Assembly: GCA_017849575.1 (NCBI GenBank) | Contig: JAFIGV010000013.1 | Span: 62,001-126,000 of the forward strand | Length of the DNA: 64,000 bases | From: Flavipsychrobacter sp. | Lineage (GTDB): Bacteria; Bacteroidota; Bacteroidia; Chitinophagales; Chitinophagaceae | Reading direction: 5' to 3' | In this document: positions 26,092 through 35,776 of the stretch, one piece after another | How the letters are laid out: the number at the start of each line of letters is the position of its first letter | Position numbering within the stretch: the stretch's first letter is position 1 | Made by a program: the position numbers and the translations under genes | The notes under the pieces: model-generated | Seen by the model: only the letters and a program-made list of their open reading frames with translations | The model's database searches: none | Told to the model about the DNA's origin: nothing

Positions 26092-27069
26092 ATGCTTACA
26101 AGATGGATTGTTCTGCTGCTTTGCTTCAGTTGCTGCACGGCTCGGGCGCAACATGCTTTGGGAATTTACCTTCAGCGTTATGACTATCCTTATCCGGTGT
26201 ACTACCACCCTTCCGTAGTACAACATAAGGACGTGAAGATCGCCTATATGGATGTTCGGCCGCGAAAGCCTAATGGTAAAACCGTTTTGCTTCTGCATGG
26301 AAAAAATTTTAACGCCGCATATTGGGAACAAACGATCAGGGCGCTCAACGAGGCAGGTTTTCGGGTTATTGCTCCGGACGCTTTGGGATTTGGGAAGTCT
26401 TCAAAACCTATAATTCAATATAGTTTCTCACTTCTGGCAAGCCTTACTAAAGAACTCCTCGACGAAGCGGGAGTCGGACGTGTGTATGTGGTGGGACATT
26501 CGATGGGCGGAATGCTTGCCACACGCTTTGCGCTCACCTATCCCGGAAGGGTTGAAAAACTGGTACTTGAGGATGCGATTGGTCTTGAAGACTGGCGTGC
26601 GAAAGGAGTGCCTTACCGCAAGGTGGATGCATGGTTTGCCGACGAGCAAAACGCCACCTACGAGAGCATACGCCGCTACCATCAAACTTCCTACTATCCG
26701 CAGTGGGAACCAAAATATGGCCAATGGGTTGATGTGCAGTATGGGATGAAACTAAGCAAACACAGGAAGCGGCTGGATTGGGTAAATGCACTGACCTATG
26801 ACATGATTTATAATCAGCCGGTATGTCATGAGTTCAAAAACCTTTCGATGCCTACACTTGTGGTGGTGGGCAAAGAAGATCATACCCGATTGGCCAGGGG
26901 CGCTTCCAAAGCCGTTGCAGAAAAGCTGGGGCATTATGAACAACTGGGAAAGCAAACAGCAGACGCCATAAAAAATGCGGAGCTGATAACATACGATCAC
27001 ACAGGACATATTCCGCACCTGGAAATACCTGTGCGCTTCCATAGGGATCTGATCAATTTTCTCAAATGA
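26092..27069 (+). CDS. Secreted alpha/beta hydrolase
   Basis: A 325-residue alpha/beta-hydrolase fold enzyme with a signal peptide (MLTRWIVLLLCFSCCTARA). I use the ATG at 26092 because it starts directly on this signal; an in-frame upstream ATG would add 18 unlikely residues. LLLHGKNFNAAYW is the oxyanion-hole region, GHSMGG holds the nucleophile Ser137, VVGKEDHTRL gives the acid (Asp) and GHIPHLE near the end the catalytic His. The family includes esterases, epoxide hydrolases and haloalkane dehalogenases; the substrate is open. The 3' end overlaps the convergent response regulator gene by 8 bases. Confidence 0.9.
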   Translation: MLTRWIVLLLCFSCCTARAQHALGIYLQRYDYPYPVYYHPSVVQHKDVKIAYMDVRPRKPNGKTVLLLHGKNFNAAYWEQTIRALNEAGFRVIAPDALGFGKSSKPIIQYSFSLLASLTKELLDEAGVGRVYVVGHSMGGMLATRFALTYPGRVEKLVLEDAIGLEDWRAKGVPYRKVDAWFADEQNATYESIRRYHQTSYYPQWEPKYGQWVDVQYGMKLSKHRKRLDWVNALTYDMIYNQPVCHEFKNLSMPTLVVVGKEDHTRLARGASKAVAEKLGHYEQLGKQTADAIKNAELITYDHTGHIPHLEIPVRFHRDLINFLK

Positions 27070-27700
27070 ATTTATTATCCTTCGCAGTCTTTATGGCGTC
27101 GGCCTTGGAGTGCACATTGAGCTTGTGATAAATGTTTTTGATATGAGACTTTACGGTTTCAAGGTCAATAAACAGCTCTTCGGCTATCCGCTTACGGCTT
27201 TTACCGGTGGCAATCTGCTCCAGTATTTCTGTCTCCCTTCTGGTCAGGGGCGATTGTTCGTTGCGCTTGAATGAAGAGATCACCATTCGGGCAATATGGG
27301 CACTCATGGGGCCACCACCTTCCATCACTTCATGGATGGCGCTAATGATCTTGTCGTGCGACGTGTTTTTAGTAAGGTATCCCGCAGCTCCGTTGCCTAA
27401 TGCGCGAAAGATCTGTTGTTCATGTTCATAGACCGTGAGCATCAGAATATGGGTTTCCGGCAATAACTTCTTCAACTTCGGCAATGCATCAATGCCCGAA
27501 AGACCGGGCAGTTCTACATCCAGCAATAAGACATCCGGATCATCCTGGGCGATACGCCGTGCGGCGTCTTCGAAAGAACGGTAAGCACTCACAACTTTGT
27601 AGCCTTCCGTATTTCCGATGAGATAAGCATACCCTTCGCGTATGGTTTCATCATCTTCGATCAGGCTCACTCTTATAGTAAGATCGCGACTCATACCCAA
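27062..27700 (-). CDS. NarL/LuxR-family response regulator
   Basis: A 212-residue two-component regulator. The receiver domain has acidic residues EDD (15-17), the phospho-acceptor Asp61 in LLLDVELPG, Thr in LMLTVYE and Lys in GYLTKN. The C-terminal LuxR-type helix-turn-helix (about 150-205) reads SPLTRRETEILEQIATGKS, with IDLETVKSHIKNIYHKLNV. It starts 66 bases after the histidine kinase gene ends on the same strand, so the two are cognate partners. The divergent TonB-dependent receptor gene beyond the kinase is a probable target. Confidence 0.95.
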   Translation of the reverse strand: MGMSRDLTIRVSLIEDDETIREGYAYLIGNTEGYKVVSAYRSFEDAARRIAQDDPDVLLLDVELPGLSGIDALPKLKKLLPETHILMLTVYEHEQQIFRALGNGAAGYLTKNTSHDKIISAIHEVMEGGGPMSAHIARMVISSFKRNEQSPLTRRETEILEQIATGKSRKRIAEELFIDLETVKSHIKNIYHKLNVHSKADAIKTAKDNKFI

Positions 27701-27766
27701 TTGTTTCCTTCGAAGTTCCCAATGTTTTCTGAAAGCGCCATCCCCTTTTTTAGGGTAAAAATTGCG

Positions 27767-30766
27767 CTATTCCAGCACAGCTTCCGAAGCCGAATCTTCC
27801 GGCAATCTGAAGGTAAGGGTGGTAATGGTACCCTTGCCCGGCGCGGAATCAATGTACAGCCTTCCGCCGATCCTTTTTGCCCGCACGTTCATATTGTCAA
27901 TGCCATGCCCCTTTTTTACGTAATGGATATCGAAGCCCTTACCGTTTTCTGTCAGCACGAGTTGCAGGGTCTGGTCAATGCGGAGATGTACTTCGAGTTT
28001 CAAACGGCTGGCCTCTGCATACTTTAGAGTATTGTTCAGTGCTTCTTTAAAAATCATGATCAGGTTGCGACTTACGTCAAGCGGAAGACGATATTTTCGC
28101 CATTGTTCATCTGTGCCAATGAAGGTGAAGTCCACGTCCGTATCCTGAAAAAGTTCGCCGCCAAAATCGCGGATACGATGCAGCACTTCGTAGAGGCTGT
28201 CGTTAGAAGGTTTTAGCGACCATAGAATGTCGCGTGTGCCACTATACAGTTGCGCCGTGTTGTCCTGTATCTGATGAATCAACCGGTCGGTATCTGCAGT
28301 TGTAGCGCCAAGCTTGTTCTTGAGTACGTTGGTCAGCACATTGATTCTTGTCAGTCGGTTGCCCACTTCATCATGAAAGTCTTCGGCAGTACGTTGCCTT
28401 ACTTTCGCCTGTTCTTCCTTTCGCAGCTTGGCGACAAGGCGCAGCCGGTTTTGCTTTCGCTGATTGGCTATATACTGAATGGAAACACCCAGCAGTATGC
28501 AGGCGGCCAAAACAATCAGCCGGAACCAGATTGTTTTCTGAAAGGGCGTTTCAATCTCGAAGGGATAAGATAACTCCTTTGAAACTCCGCCATTACCATC
28601 GGTTTTGCACTGCACCTTCAAGACAAAGTTACCTGGGGGCAAAGCTGAAAAAGTAACCGTATTGGTCTGCGACCAGTCCGACCAGGGGGCCTCGAGCCCT
28701 TCGATTCTATACCGGTATCTTATCTGTTCATCGCTGCTCAGAGATACAGCATGGAAGGTAAACGTGAGGGTATTTCTGCGATAAGGTAAGTGAAGCCCCA
28801 TCGGCACCTTATACCAAACGTCGGTGCTGTCGTAATAGCTGGTATCAGTGATGTTTTCGCCAAACACCTTTATGGATTGCAGGACGATGCTGGTAGGGTG
28901 CGCCTGCACACTTTTTGCCTGTGGACGATAATGCACGGCACCATTGGTGGTTCCAAACCAGATACTTCCATCATCCATTTTCAATACTGCTCCGTGGTTG
29001 CTCTCCATACCCAGCACTCCTTGTCCTTTGCCATAGAAGGAGATCAGCGGCTTTCCACCCGGCTGCATCGAAATCTTATGAATACCAAAGCCCGTGCCTG
29101 CCCAAATATTGCCCTCATCATCGGCTACAAGATTGTACACAAAGTCGGACTGGAGGCCCGAACTTTTGTTGAGTGTGAAAGACCTGCCTGTAGAGAGGTT
29201 ATAATACATCAGGCCGTTATTGCTGGAGCCAATCCATAGCTCACGACCCTTTAAAGCAAAGCATTGCAGCGACGAACTGTCGGGCGCTCTGCCGGTAAGG
29301 TAAGGATACACTTTTCCATCAACACATACTTTGATACCGGATTCCGTAGCCAGCAATACGCTATCGTTCCCTATACTGATAAAATCCTGTACAGAAGATG
29401 CATTGAGCGACACCTTATGAAAGCTATCGCGCTGCAAAAAAGCGATGCCATTGATGCCACCTATCCACAGGCGCTCCTGCTCGTCGAGATACAGCGAGGT
29501 AATGGAATTGGACGGTATGTCTGCATTCTGCGTAGTAAACTGAAAAAAATGAAGGCCATCCCATTTCCACAATCCGGTACCGGCAGTGCCCATCCACAAA
29601 CTACCCTTTCTAAACCGCAGTGCGTAAATGGCAGGCTTGGCCCTTACCGGCAAAGGCAAGGGAACGATAACACCGCGTTCATACACATACAAACCTGCAT
29701 CGTAGGTGCCCAGATACAGACGACCCCAACGGTCGGCCTCAATACTCATTACTTGTCCGCTGGGTAAGCCAATGGTCTCGTCAATAACCGTGAACTGTGC
29801 GCCTGAAAAACGAAAAATACCCTGTCCGTCGGAAGCCATCCAGACGTTGCCTTCCATATCGGTAAGTAAAGCAGGAAATGCATTATTGCTCAGCCCATTC
29901 TGCTTACTAAAGACATGAATTGTGCTGTCGGTAATCCGCAATACACCGCTGGTGAGTCCCACCCATATGGCTCCCTGCCGGTCTTCGGTAATAGAAAGAA
30001 CTGCGGGTAGGGCATCCAGCGAGGTACCCCTGACGACAACAGGCTTTACCCGATTACTATCCAGAAAATACAGCCCATTCGACGTGCCGATGAGCAGGCG
30101 CTTTTGCCGATCGCGGTAGAGATCTGTCACCAACGGGCCAGGCCTGGGGTCGCCGGGTAAGATTTGCAGACTGTCCCAATTTTTTCCGTTGCGCCGGAGC
30201 AACTGACCCCGTGCGGCCAGCCAAAGCTGATTTTTTTCCGGTAGCAAAGCCGAAATAATCTGTGCCGGCCCCGGAGGGTTCACCTCGGTTATTTTGCTAG
30301 AATGAATAGCGTAAACCTTATTTCCCGAAAGGCACCATACATCATCATCGAACCCAATACGGATTCTCGATACTGTATTGCCGTTCGGATTTTCGGTGGA
30401 CTGCATCAGGAAGTGCTGAAACATCCGGCCGTCAAAGCTTGATATTCCACGCATACTGCCTACCCATATCGTGCCTTTCCGGTCCACAGCTACGGCATTG
30501 ATCGTATTGCTGGGCAGCCCGTCGCGGACCGTGTAATTTGTAAAAGTTCTGCCATCGTAACGCGAGAGCCCGCCCAATGTGGCGACCCAGAGATGCCCCA
30601 TGCTGTCTTGCGCCAGATCGCGCGCCTGCGACTGGATAAGACCACTTTCAATATTCACATTGTAGAAAGGGTATCGCTGTGCAAAACCATTCATACCGCC
30701 GAAAAACAGCAGCAGAAAAACGAAAACAAAAAATTTGGTCAAGCTCAAAAAACTGGTCATAGCCAA
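27767..30766 (-). CDS. Two-component propeller sensor histidine kinase
   Basis: A 999-residue sensor. After a signal/anchor segment (about 1-30) comes a large periplasmic region with many two-component propeller repeats (units such as SMGHLWVATLGGLSRYDG and KGTIWVGSMRGISSFDG, to about residue 640), then a Y_Y_Y domain (to about 755), one transmembrane helix (LIVLAACILLGVSIQYIA), a HisKA_3 dimerisation domain with phospho-acceptor His798 in EDFHDEVGNRLTR, and an ATPase domain with NTLKYAEAS and GHGIDNM. Unlike hybrid HTCS systems it has no receiver or AraC domain; that role is in the separate regulator downstream. It probably senses a glycan or its product in the periplasm (inference from the family). 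Confidence 0.94.
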   Translation of the reverse strand: MAMTSFLSLTKFFVFVFLLLFFGGMNGFAQRYPFYNVNIESGLIQSQARDLAQDSMGHLWVATLGGLSRYDGRTFTNYTVRDGLPSNTINAVAVDRKGTIWVGSMRGISSFDGRMFQHFLMQSTENPNGNTVSRIRIGFDDDVWCLSGNKVYAIHSSKITEVNPPGPAQIISALLPEKNQLWLAARGQLLRRNGKNWDSLQILPGDPRPGPLVTDLYRDRQKRLLIGTSNGLYFLDSNRVKPVVVRGTSLDALPAVLSITEDRQGAIWVGLTSGVLRITDSTIHVFSKQNGLSNNAFPALLTDMEGNVWMASDGQGIFRFSGAQFTVIDETIGLPSGQVMSIEADRWGRLYLGTYDAGLYVYERGVIVPLPLPVRAKPAIYALRFRKGSLWMGTAGTGLWKWDGLHFFQFTTQNADIPSNSITSLYLDEQERLWIGGINGIAFLQRDSFHKVSLNASSVQDFISIGNDSVLLATESGIKVCVDGKVYPYLTGRAPDSSSLQCFALKGRELWIGSSNNGLMYYNLSTGRSFTLNKSSGLQSDFVYNLVADDEGNIWAGTGFGIHKISMQPGGKPLISFYGKGQGVLGMESNHGAVLKMDDGSIWFGTTNGAVHYRPQAKSVQAHPTSIVLQSIKVFGENITDTSYYDSTDVWYKVPMGLHLPYRRNTLTFTFHAVSLSSDEQIRYRYRIEGLEAPWSDWSQTNTVTFSALPPGNFVLKVQCKTDGNGGVSKELSYPFEIETPFQKTIWFRLIVLAACILLGVSIQYIANQRKQNRLRLVAKLRKEEQAKVRQRTAEDFHDEVGNRLTRINVLTNVLKNKLGATTADTDRLIHQIQDNTAQLYSGTRDILWSLKPSNDSLYEVLHRIRDFGGELFQDTDVDFTFIGTDEQWRKYRLPLDVSRNLIMIFKEALNNTLKYAEASRLKLEVHLRIDQTLQLVLTENGKGFDIHYVKKGHGIDNMNVRAKRIGGRLYIDSAPGKGTITTLTFRLPEDSASEAVLE

Positions 30767-30841
30767 AGTGAAATTAGTTCATTTCAGTCCTTCTTTGTGC
30801 AGCGTTCTCACCCGCTTTTGTGGAACAAAGCCAGGAATTCC

Positions 30842-30890
30842 CCCCACTGGGGTGATGCCGAAAAATGCATTTCACCCGGTCGGGGTGAAA
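30842..30890. promoter_or_regulatory. Possible operator: palindromes in the kinase / receptor intergenic region
   Basis: Between the divergent kinase and receptor genes lie CCCCA-C-TGGGG (30842-30852) and a perfect inverted repeat TTTCACCC-5 bases-GGGTGAAA (30870-30890). Both contain GGGGTGA. They sit about 20 bases upstream of the receptor's -7 box, where an activator would bind. Binding by the NarL-type regulator is inference. Confidence 0.45.
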
Positions 30891-30910
30891 AGCGAGAAAA
30901 ACCTCACCGA

Positions 30911-30918
30911 TACATTTG
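30911..30918 (+). promoter_or_regulatory. -7 box (TACATTTG) for the TonB-dependent receptor
   Basis: Exact TAnnTTTG match, 21 bases before the ATG at 30940. A near copy of the surrounding 24 bases occurs after the gene at 33401-33425. Confidence 0.6.
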
Positions 30919-30939
30919 AAGTAACCAAAGAACGCAAAG

Positions 30940-33390
30940 ATGAAACGATACTTTTTTATGATGATAGCACTGTTCAGCATGAGCATTTCTTACGCCAAAA
31001 AAGAGGGCAATGTACTTTCCGGTACCGTCACTGATCAGACCAGCGATCCCCTTGTGGCTGCCACCGTAGTGTTGCTGGATGCAGGTGAAAAACTGGTAAA
31101 GGCAGCGGTCAGCGATGTTGAGGGCAAATACACTCTGGAAGATGTCCCTTCAGGAGTTTATGAACTCAGGGTATCCCTCACAGGCTTCAATACCTATAGC
31201 CAAAAAGCACTGGCTGTGGCAGGCAACCTGACTTTACCCAAGATAACGCTCGAACAAAAAACGACCACATTGCAGGAGGTTTCTGTGCGTGCCAAAAAAC
31301 CCCTGATCGAATTGCACGCAGACAAAATGATCGTGAATGTAGAGAACAGCATTGCGAGTGCAGGCGCTTCGGCTTATGAAGTGCTGCAGCGTGCGCCGGG
31401 TGTAAGGGTTGATAACAACGACAATATTTCGCTGAAAGGCAAACAAGGTGTGATGATCTGGATCAACGGAAAACAAACACCTATGAGCGGAACAGACCTT
31501 GCCAACGTTCTGAAAAGCATGCCTTCTAATTCCATCGAAAAAATTGAGATCATCTCTAACCCCGGCGCACGATACGATGCAGCAGGCACCGCTGGCATTA
31601 TCAATATTATTTTGAAAAAAGACCAGCGTATGGGAGCCAATGGAACCCTGAACCTGAGCTATGGACAAGGTGTGTATGCAAAATACGGACTGGGCGGAAC
31701 GCTCAACTATCGCAACAAAAAGCTCAACCTTTTTGCAAGTTATAACTATGCCTACCGGCTTTGGTTCAACCACCTCATGCTCGACAGAAAATTTACCGAC
31801 ACGCTTTCTGAAGGCGAGCGTCAACTGTTCCGTTATGTGCAGGATAACAATGCCCTGTTCGATTTCAAAAACCATATGGGCACATTGGGCGCCGACTATT
31901 CGCTATCGTCAAAAACAACAATCGGAATGTCGGGAAGCATAACCACAAACGGCTTTAGTCCGAAAGCAGACAATGCATCAAAAGCGCTCGGAGCAAACAA
32001 CGAACTTCTTTACAACTTCAATACCACCGGACGACACGAGAACTTCTATTATAACTATGCTGCCAATGCTTACCTGAAAACCACCTTCGACAGCAGCGGC
32101 AAAGAGCTAAATGTAGATCTCGATTATGCCGCCTTCGGCAATCAAAGCAATCAAAACTTTGTAACGAAATATACCTATGCCGATCCGGTGCAGACGCAGC
32201 CGGACTATTATCTGCGCAGCGACCTAACCGGCATCACGCAGATACGATCCTTAAAAGCCGATTTCGCACAACCGCTTCCTGAAAACGCTAAGCTTGAAGC
32301 AGGCGTGAAAACAAGCTTTGTTACTGCCTACAATGAGCCTAAATTCTGGGTGAAGACCACTGGAGATTATCAACTCGATAGCTCGCGCAGCAACCACTTC
32401 ATTTATCGCGAAAACATCAATGCCGCTTATTTGAACGCAAGCAAGGAATGGGAAAAATTCGGTGCGCAGTTTGGACTTCGTCTGGAAAATACCAACATCA
32501 ACTTTGAGCAACAAGCCAGCAATCAAAAATTTGATACCAGCTATAGCTACACGCAATTGTTTCCCAGCCTCGCCTTTCAATACCACCTCAATAAAATAAA
32601 CGATATAGGCGTCACCCTGAGCCGCCGCATTGAACGACCCAACTATCAACAGCTTAACCCCTTTAAATACTTTATAGACAAAACCACCTACCGCGAAGGC
32701 TATCCCCGGTTGCAACCCGCATCTTACTACTCAGTAGAAATATCGCATACTTACAAGCAGCGGTTTGTGACGAGCTTTAGTTATGGCATCAACAAGGGCA
32801 TTATTACCGAAGTAATCCAACCCAGCGAAACCGAAGACAGCGTGACGGTTCAAACCAATAAAAACCTCGACCGGATGATCTTTGTGGGTATTGGTGGCTC
32901 GTATATGTTCAACATCACACCTTGGTGGACCAACAATACCAACTTCAACGCCTACTACGCCCGCTACGAAGGCAATATTGCCAACACACCACTCAATAGT
33001 GGTCGCCCGACTTTCGACATCAACATGAACAATACATTTCTGCTGCCTCATGATTTTTCGGCAGAGCTGGGCGGCTGGTATCAGGCAAGACAACTTTACG
33101 GATACATGGACGTACAGCCCAACTGGATGTTGAATGCAGGCATACAGAAAACGTTTTGGGACAAGCAAGCCACAGTTCGCATCAACATTCAGGACATCTT
33201 CTGGAAAGGCTATCCCAGAGCCACATCCGTGTACACAGGTTATAAGGAAGATTTTGTTGCAGAAAGAGAAACACGCGTTGCCAATATTTCATTCACTTAT
33301 CGCTTTGGCAAACGCACAGTGCCCCAAAGCAGAAGGCACAGCAGTGGCGCTGAGGATGAAAAAAGAAGAGCAAATACCGGCGGAGCATAG
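30940..33390 (+). CDS. TonB-dependent receptor, outer-membrane beta-barrel family
   Basis: An 816-residue outer-membrane receptor. A signal peptide (to about residue 19) is followed by a CarboxypepD_reg domain (about 26-107: LSGTVTDQTSDPLVAATVVL to KITLEQKT), then a plug-like domain (LQEVSVRAKKPLIE, AYEVLQRAPGVRVD, IEKIEIISNPGARYDAAGTAGIIN) and a large C-terminal barrel ending in NISFTYRFG plus a basic tail. The LQRAPGV and NPGARYDAAGTAGIINI motifs put it in the receptor group without a SusD partner. No susD gene is nearby. Divergent from the two-component pair, which probably controls it. The ligand is unknown. Confidence 0.93.
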   Translation: MKRYFFMMIALFSMSISYAKKEGNVLSGTVTDQTSDPLVAATVVLLDAGEKLVKAAVSDVEGKYTLEDVPSGVYELRVSLTGFNTYSQKALAVAGNLTLPKITLEQKTTTLQEVSVRAKKPLIELHADKMIVNVENSIASAGASAYEVLQRAPGVRVDNNDNISLKGKQGVMIWINGKQTPMSGTDLANVLKSMPSNSIEKIEIISNPGARYDAAGTAGIINIILKKDQRMGANGTLNLSYGQGVYAKYGLGGTLNYRNKKLNLFASYNYAYRLWFNHLMLDRKFTDTLSEGERQLFRYVQDNNALFDFKNHMGTLGADYSLSSKTTIGMSGSITTNGFSPKADNASKALGANNELLYNFNTTGRHENFYYNYAANAYLKTTFDSSGKELNVDLDYAAFGNQSNQNFVTKYTYADPVQTQPDYYLRSDLTGITQIRSLKADFAQPLPENAKLEAGVKTSFVTAYNEPKFWVKTTGDYQLDSSRSNHFIYRENINAAYLNASKEWEKFGAQFGLRLENTNINFEQQASNQKFDTSYSYTQLFPSLAFQYHLNKINDIGVTLSRRIERPNYQQLNPFKYFIDKTTYREGYPRLQPASYYSVEISHTYKQRFVTSFSYGINKGIITEVIQPSETEDSVTVQTNKNLDRMIFVGIGGSYMFNITPWWTNNTNFNAYYARYEGNIANTPLNSGRPTFDINMNNTFLLPHDFSAELGGWYQARQLYGYMDVQPNWMLNAGIQKTFWDKQATVRINIQDIFWKGYPRATSVYTGYKEDFVAERETRVANISFTYRFGKRTVPQSRRHSSGAEDEKRRANTGGA

Positions 33391-33400
33391 CAGAACCAAA

Positions 33401-33425
33401 CCGATACATATGAAGTGAACCAAAG
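33401..33425 (+). repeat. Near copy of the receptor promoter region, downstream of the receptor gene
   Basis: The 25 bases here match 30907-30930 (upstream of the receptor, including its -7 box) with one substitution and one inserted base. In this copy the box is TACATATG, so it is probably inactive. The two copies are a direct repeat around the whole receptor gene. Confidence 0.6.
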
Positions 33426-33470
33426 CCTTCCGTTGCCATATCCTGCAAGATCAAAAAAACGGAAGGCTTT
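33422..33470. terminator. Bidirectional hairpin between receptor and amidohydrolase genes
   Basis: Perfect 13-bp stem aaagccttccgtt / aacggaaggcttt (33422-33434, 33458-33470) with a 23-base loop, between two convergent genes. Confidence 0.75.
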
Positions 33471-33484
33471 CTCTTATCCGATAT

Positions 33485-34483
33485 TTACGATTTCCCCATC
33501 CACCCCATAGCATTTTCAAAAAGCAATTTTTCTTTAAGTGCTTCTGAAAAGTCGCTCATGCTTTCAATAAGCTTTCCGGGATGATGCTCGCCGAGCGGGA
33601 AAGGATAATCACTACCCATACACACTTTTTCTTCTCCCATTACATCTACTACATAATGCAAAGCTTTGGGGTCGTGTACCAATGCGTCAATCCAAAACTT
33701 TCCAAGGTATTCGCGTGGGTTGACTTCATTGTCTATGGCACACAGATCCGGACGCACGTTAAAACCATGTTCGATTCTGCCGATGGTGAATGGAAAACTT
33801 CCGCCGCCATGAGCAAATGCTACACGAAGATTGGGATGTCGTTCGAACACACCGCCGAAGATCATGGAAGAGATAGCACGAGCCGTCTCCGCCGGCATAC
33901 CCACCAGCCAGGGCAACCAATATTTTACCATGTCCTTTTCGCCCATCATTTCCCAGGGGTGCACAAAAAGACAGCAACCCATTTCTTCCGCCGCCGCCCA
34001 AAAAGGTTCGAAATAGGGATCGCTCAGATTTTTTCCATTAATGTTTGAACCGATCTCCAGTCCGGGCATTTTCAGCTCTTTTACACAGCGCTCCATCTCG
34101 CGAATGGACAGATCAATATCCTGCAAAGGCACAGTGCCAATGCCGATGAAACGATCGGGGTGCAGGGAACAGGAATGTGCAATATGATCGTTGAAAAATC
34201 GCGAAGTCTCCAAACCATGTTCGGGCTTTGCCCAGTAATTGAACAACACCGGAATGGTGGAAAGCACCTGAATGCCCACCTCCGTCAGATCCATTTCTTT
34301 CATGCGCACCTCAGCGTCCCAGCAGTTTTGCTCTACTTCGCGAAACACTTTATCGCCCTTGATCATGCGGGCGCAACCGGGACAATGATGTTCCAGATGA
34401 ATGAATTCTCCATACCCGAATTTCTCGAAATAGTTCGGGATATGCTCGGGCATAATATGCGTGTGGATGTCTATTTTTCTCAA
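33485..34483 (-). CDS. ACMSD-like amidohydrolase (2-amino-3-carboxymuconate-6-semialdehyde decarboxylase family)
   Basis: A 332-residue metal-dependent amidohydrolase with a TIM-barrel. The start MRKIDIHTHIMPEHIP gives His7 and His9 as metal ligands; FVHPWEMMG, FAHGGGSFPFTIGR and MGSDYPFPLGE supply the remaining His, His and Asp. These four segments together, and the 330-residue length, match ACMSD, the decarboxylase of the kynurenine route from tryptophan. No other kynurenine gene is in the window, so the pathway is inferred from the family. It lies 39 bases downstream of a thiolase gene on the same strand and may be co-transcribed. Confidence 0.88.
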   Translation of the reverse strand: MRKIDIHTHIMPEHIPNYFEKFGYGEFIHLEHHCPGCARMIKGDKVFREVEQNCWDAEVRMKEMDLTEVGIQVLSTIPVLFNYWAKPEHGLETSRFFNDHIAHSCSLHPDRFIGIGTVPLQDIDLSIREMERCVKELKMPGLEIGSNINGKNLSDPYFEPFWAAAEEMGCCLFVHPWEMMGEKDMVKYWLPWLVGMPAETARAISSMIFGGVFERHPNLRVAFAHGGGSFPFTIGRIEHGFNVRPDLCAIDNEVNPREYLGKFWIDALVHDPKALHYVVDVMGEEKVCMGSDYPFPLGEHHPGKLIESMSDFSEALKEKLLFENAMGWMGKS

Positions 34484-34522
34484 AATCGAAAACTAATTTT
34501 TAATGATCAAAGTAACATTACG

Positions 34523-35719
34523 CTATACCATCTCATACACCACTGCTGCACCCTGACCTACGCCGATACACATGGTAGCCAGTCCGTACTTTCCGCCACG
34601 ACGGCGCAGCTCGTACAATAAAGTGGTAGAAATGCGTGCGCCGCTACAGCCCAGAGGATGCCCCAAAGCAATAGCACCACCGTTCACATTTACTTTTGCG
34701 GCTTCCAGCCCAAGATCGCGCATACAGGCAATGCTCTGCGAGGCAAACGCTTCATTGAGTTCTACCAGATCAAGATCGCTGACCTGCAAACCGGCACGGC
34801 TCAAAGCCTTCAGCGACGCGGGGACAGGACCCACACCCATTATGGCTGGATCCACGCCGGCAATTGCCATCGCTTTCACTTTTGCCATAGGTTTCAATCC
34901 ATATTTTTTAACCGCCTCCTCAGACGCCAGCAACAAAGCAGCAGCGCCATCATTCACGCCACTCGCATTGCCGGCTGTTACTGTTCCCTCTTTTTTAAAT
35001 GCAGGTTTCAAAGAAGCGAGCTTTTCGAGCGTGGTTTCGCGGGGATGCTCGTCGGTATCAAATACAAAACTCTTTCCCTTTCCGAGATCAACAGTAACCG
35101 GAACAATCTCTTCAGAAAATTTACCTGAAGCATGCGCAGCAAAATATTTTTCCTGACTGTTGTAGGCAAACTGATCTTGTTCATCTCGGGTAATATTCCA
35201 GCGTTCTGCAACGTTCTCTGCAGTTTCGCCCATGGAATACGGATGATGAAGAGCACTTAGTTTCGGGTTAATAAAACGCCAGCCAATGCTGGTATCAAAC
35301 ACTTCTACTTTGCGTTGGTACGCGGCGTCTGCCTTTGCCATTACAAAGGGTGCACGGGTCATAGACTCAACGCCGCCGGCGATAAAAATTTCGCCGTCAC
35401 CGCACATGATTGCCCGCGATGCGTCCATTACCGCTTGCAAACCAGAAGCACAAAGCCGGTTGACGGTATTGCCCCCCACCGTTACCGGCAAGCCTGCAAG
35501 AAGTGCAGCCATACGGGCTACGTCTCGGTTATCCTCACCAGCCTGATTAGCGGCTCCGGCAATCACATCTTCTATCGCATGTACATCCACTTCAGGATTG
35601 CGCTCCATAAGTTTCCGGATGACCAGCGCCAGCAAATCGTCGGGACGAACCGTGGCAAGGGAACCACCATGTTTGCCAATGGGCGTTCGTACTGCATCAA
35701 TAATATAAACTGTATTCAT
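34523..35719 (-). CDS. Acetyl-CoA acyltransferase (thiolase), 3-oxoadipyl-CoA thiolase-like
   Basis: A 398-residue thiolase. The acyl-carrying nucleophile is Cys90 in [11 protein letters not shown]; the second signature [17 protein letters not shown] holds the catalytic His and [13 protein letters not shown] the C-terminal catalytic Cys. It opens [19 protein letters not shown], and the combination with [16 protein letters not shown] resembles PcaF/PaaJ, the 3-oxoadipyl-CoA thiolases of aromatic degradation, but fatty-acid thiolases are close relatives, so the substrate is not certain. It lies 39 bases upstream of the ACMSD-like gene on the same strand. Confidence 0.93.
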   Translation of the reverse strand: MNTVYIIDAVRTPIGKHGGSLATVRPDDLLALVIRKLMERNPEVDVHAIEDVIAGAANQAGEDNRDVARMAALLAGLPVTVGGNTVNRLCASGLQAVMDASRAIMCGDGEIFIAGGVESMTRAPFVMAKADAAYQRKVEVFDTSIGWRFINPKLSALHHPYSMGETAENVAERWNITRDEQDQFAYNSQEKYFAAHASGKFSEEIVPVTVDLGKGKSFVFDTDEHPRETTLEKLASLKPAFKKEGTVTAGNASGVNDGAAALLLASEEAVKKYGLKPMAKVKAMAIAGVDPAIMGVGPVPASLKALSRAGLQVSDLDLVELNEAFASQSIACMRDLGLEAAKVNVNGGAIALGHPLGCSGARISTTLLYELRRRGGKYGLATMCIGVGQGAAVVYEMV

Positions 35720-35776
35720 TGTAGGAATCTGATTTGACCAAGTCTGTTTTTTGATACTAAAAAATTCCGGCGAATC

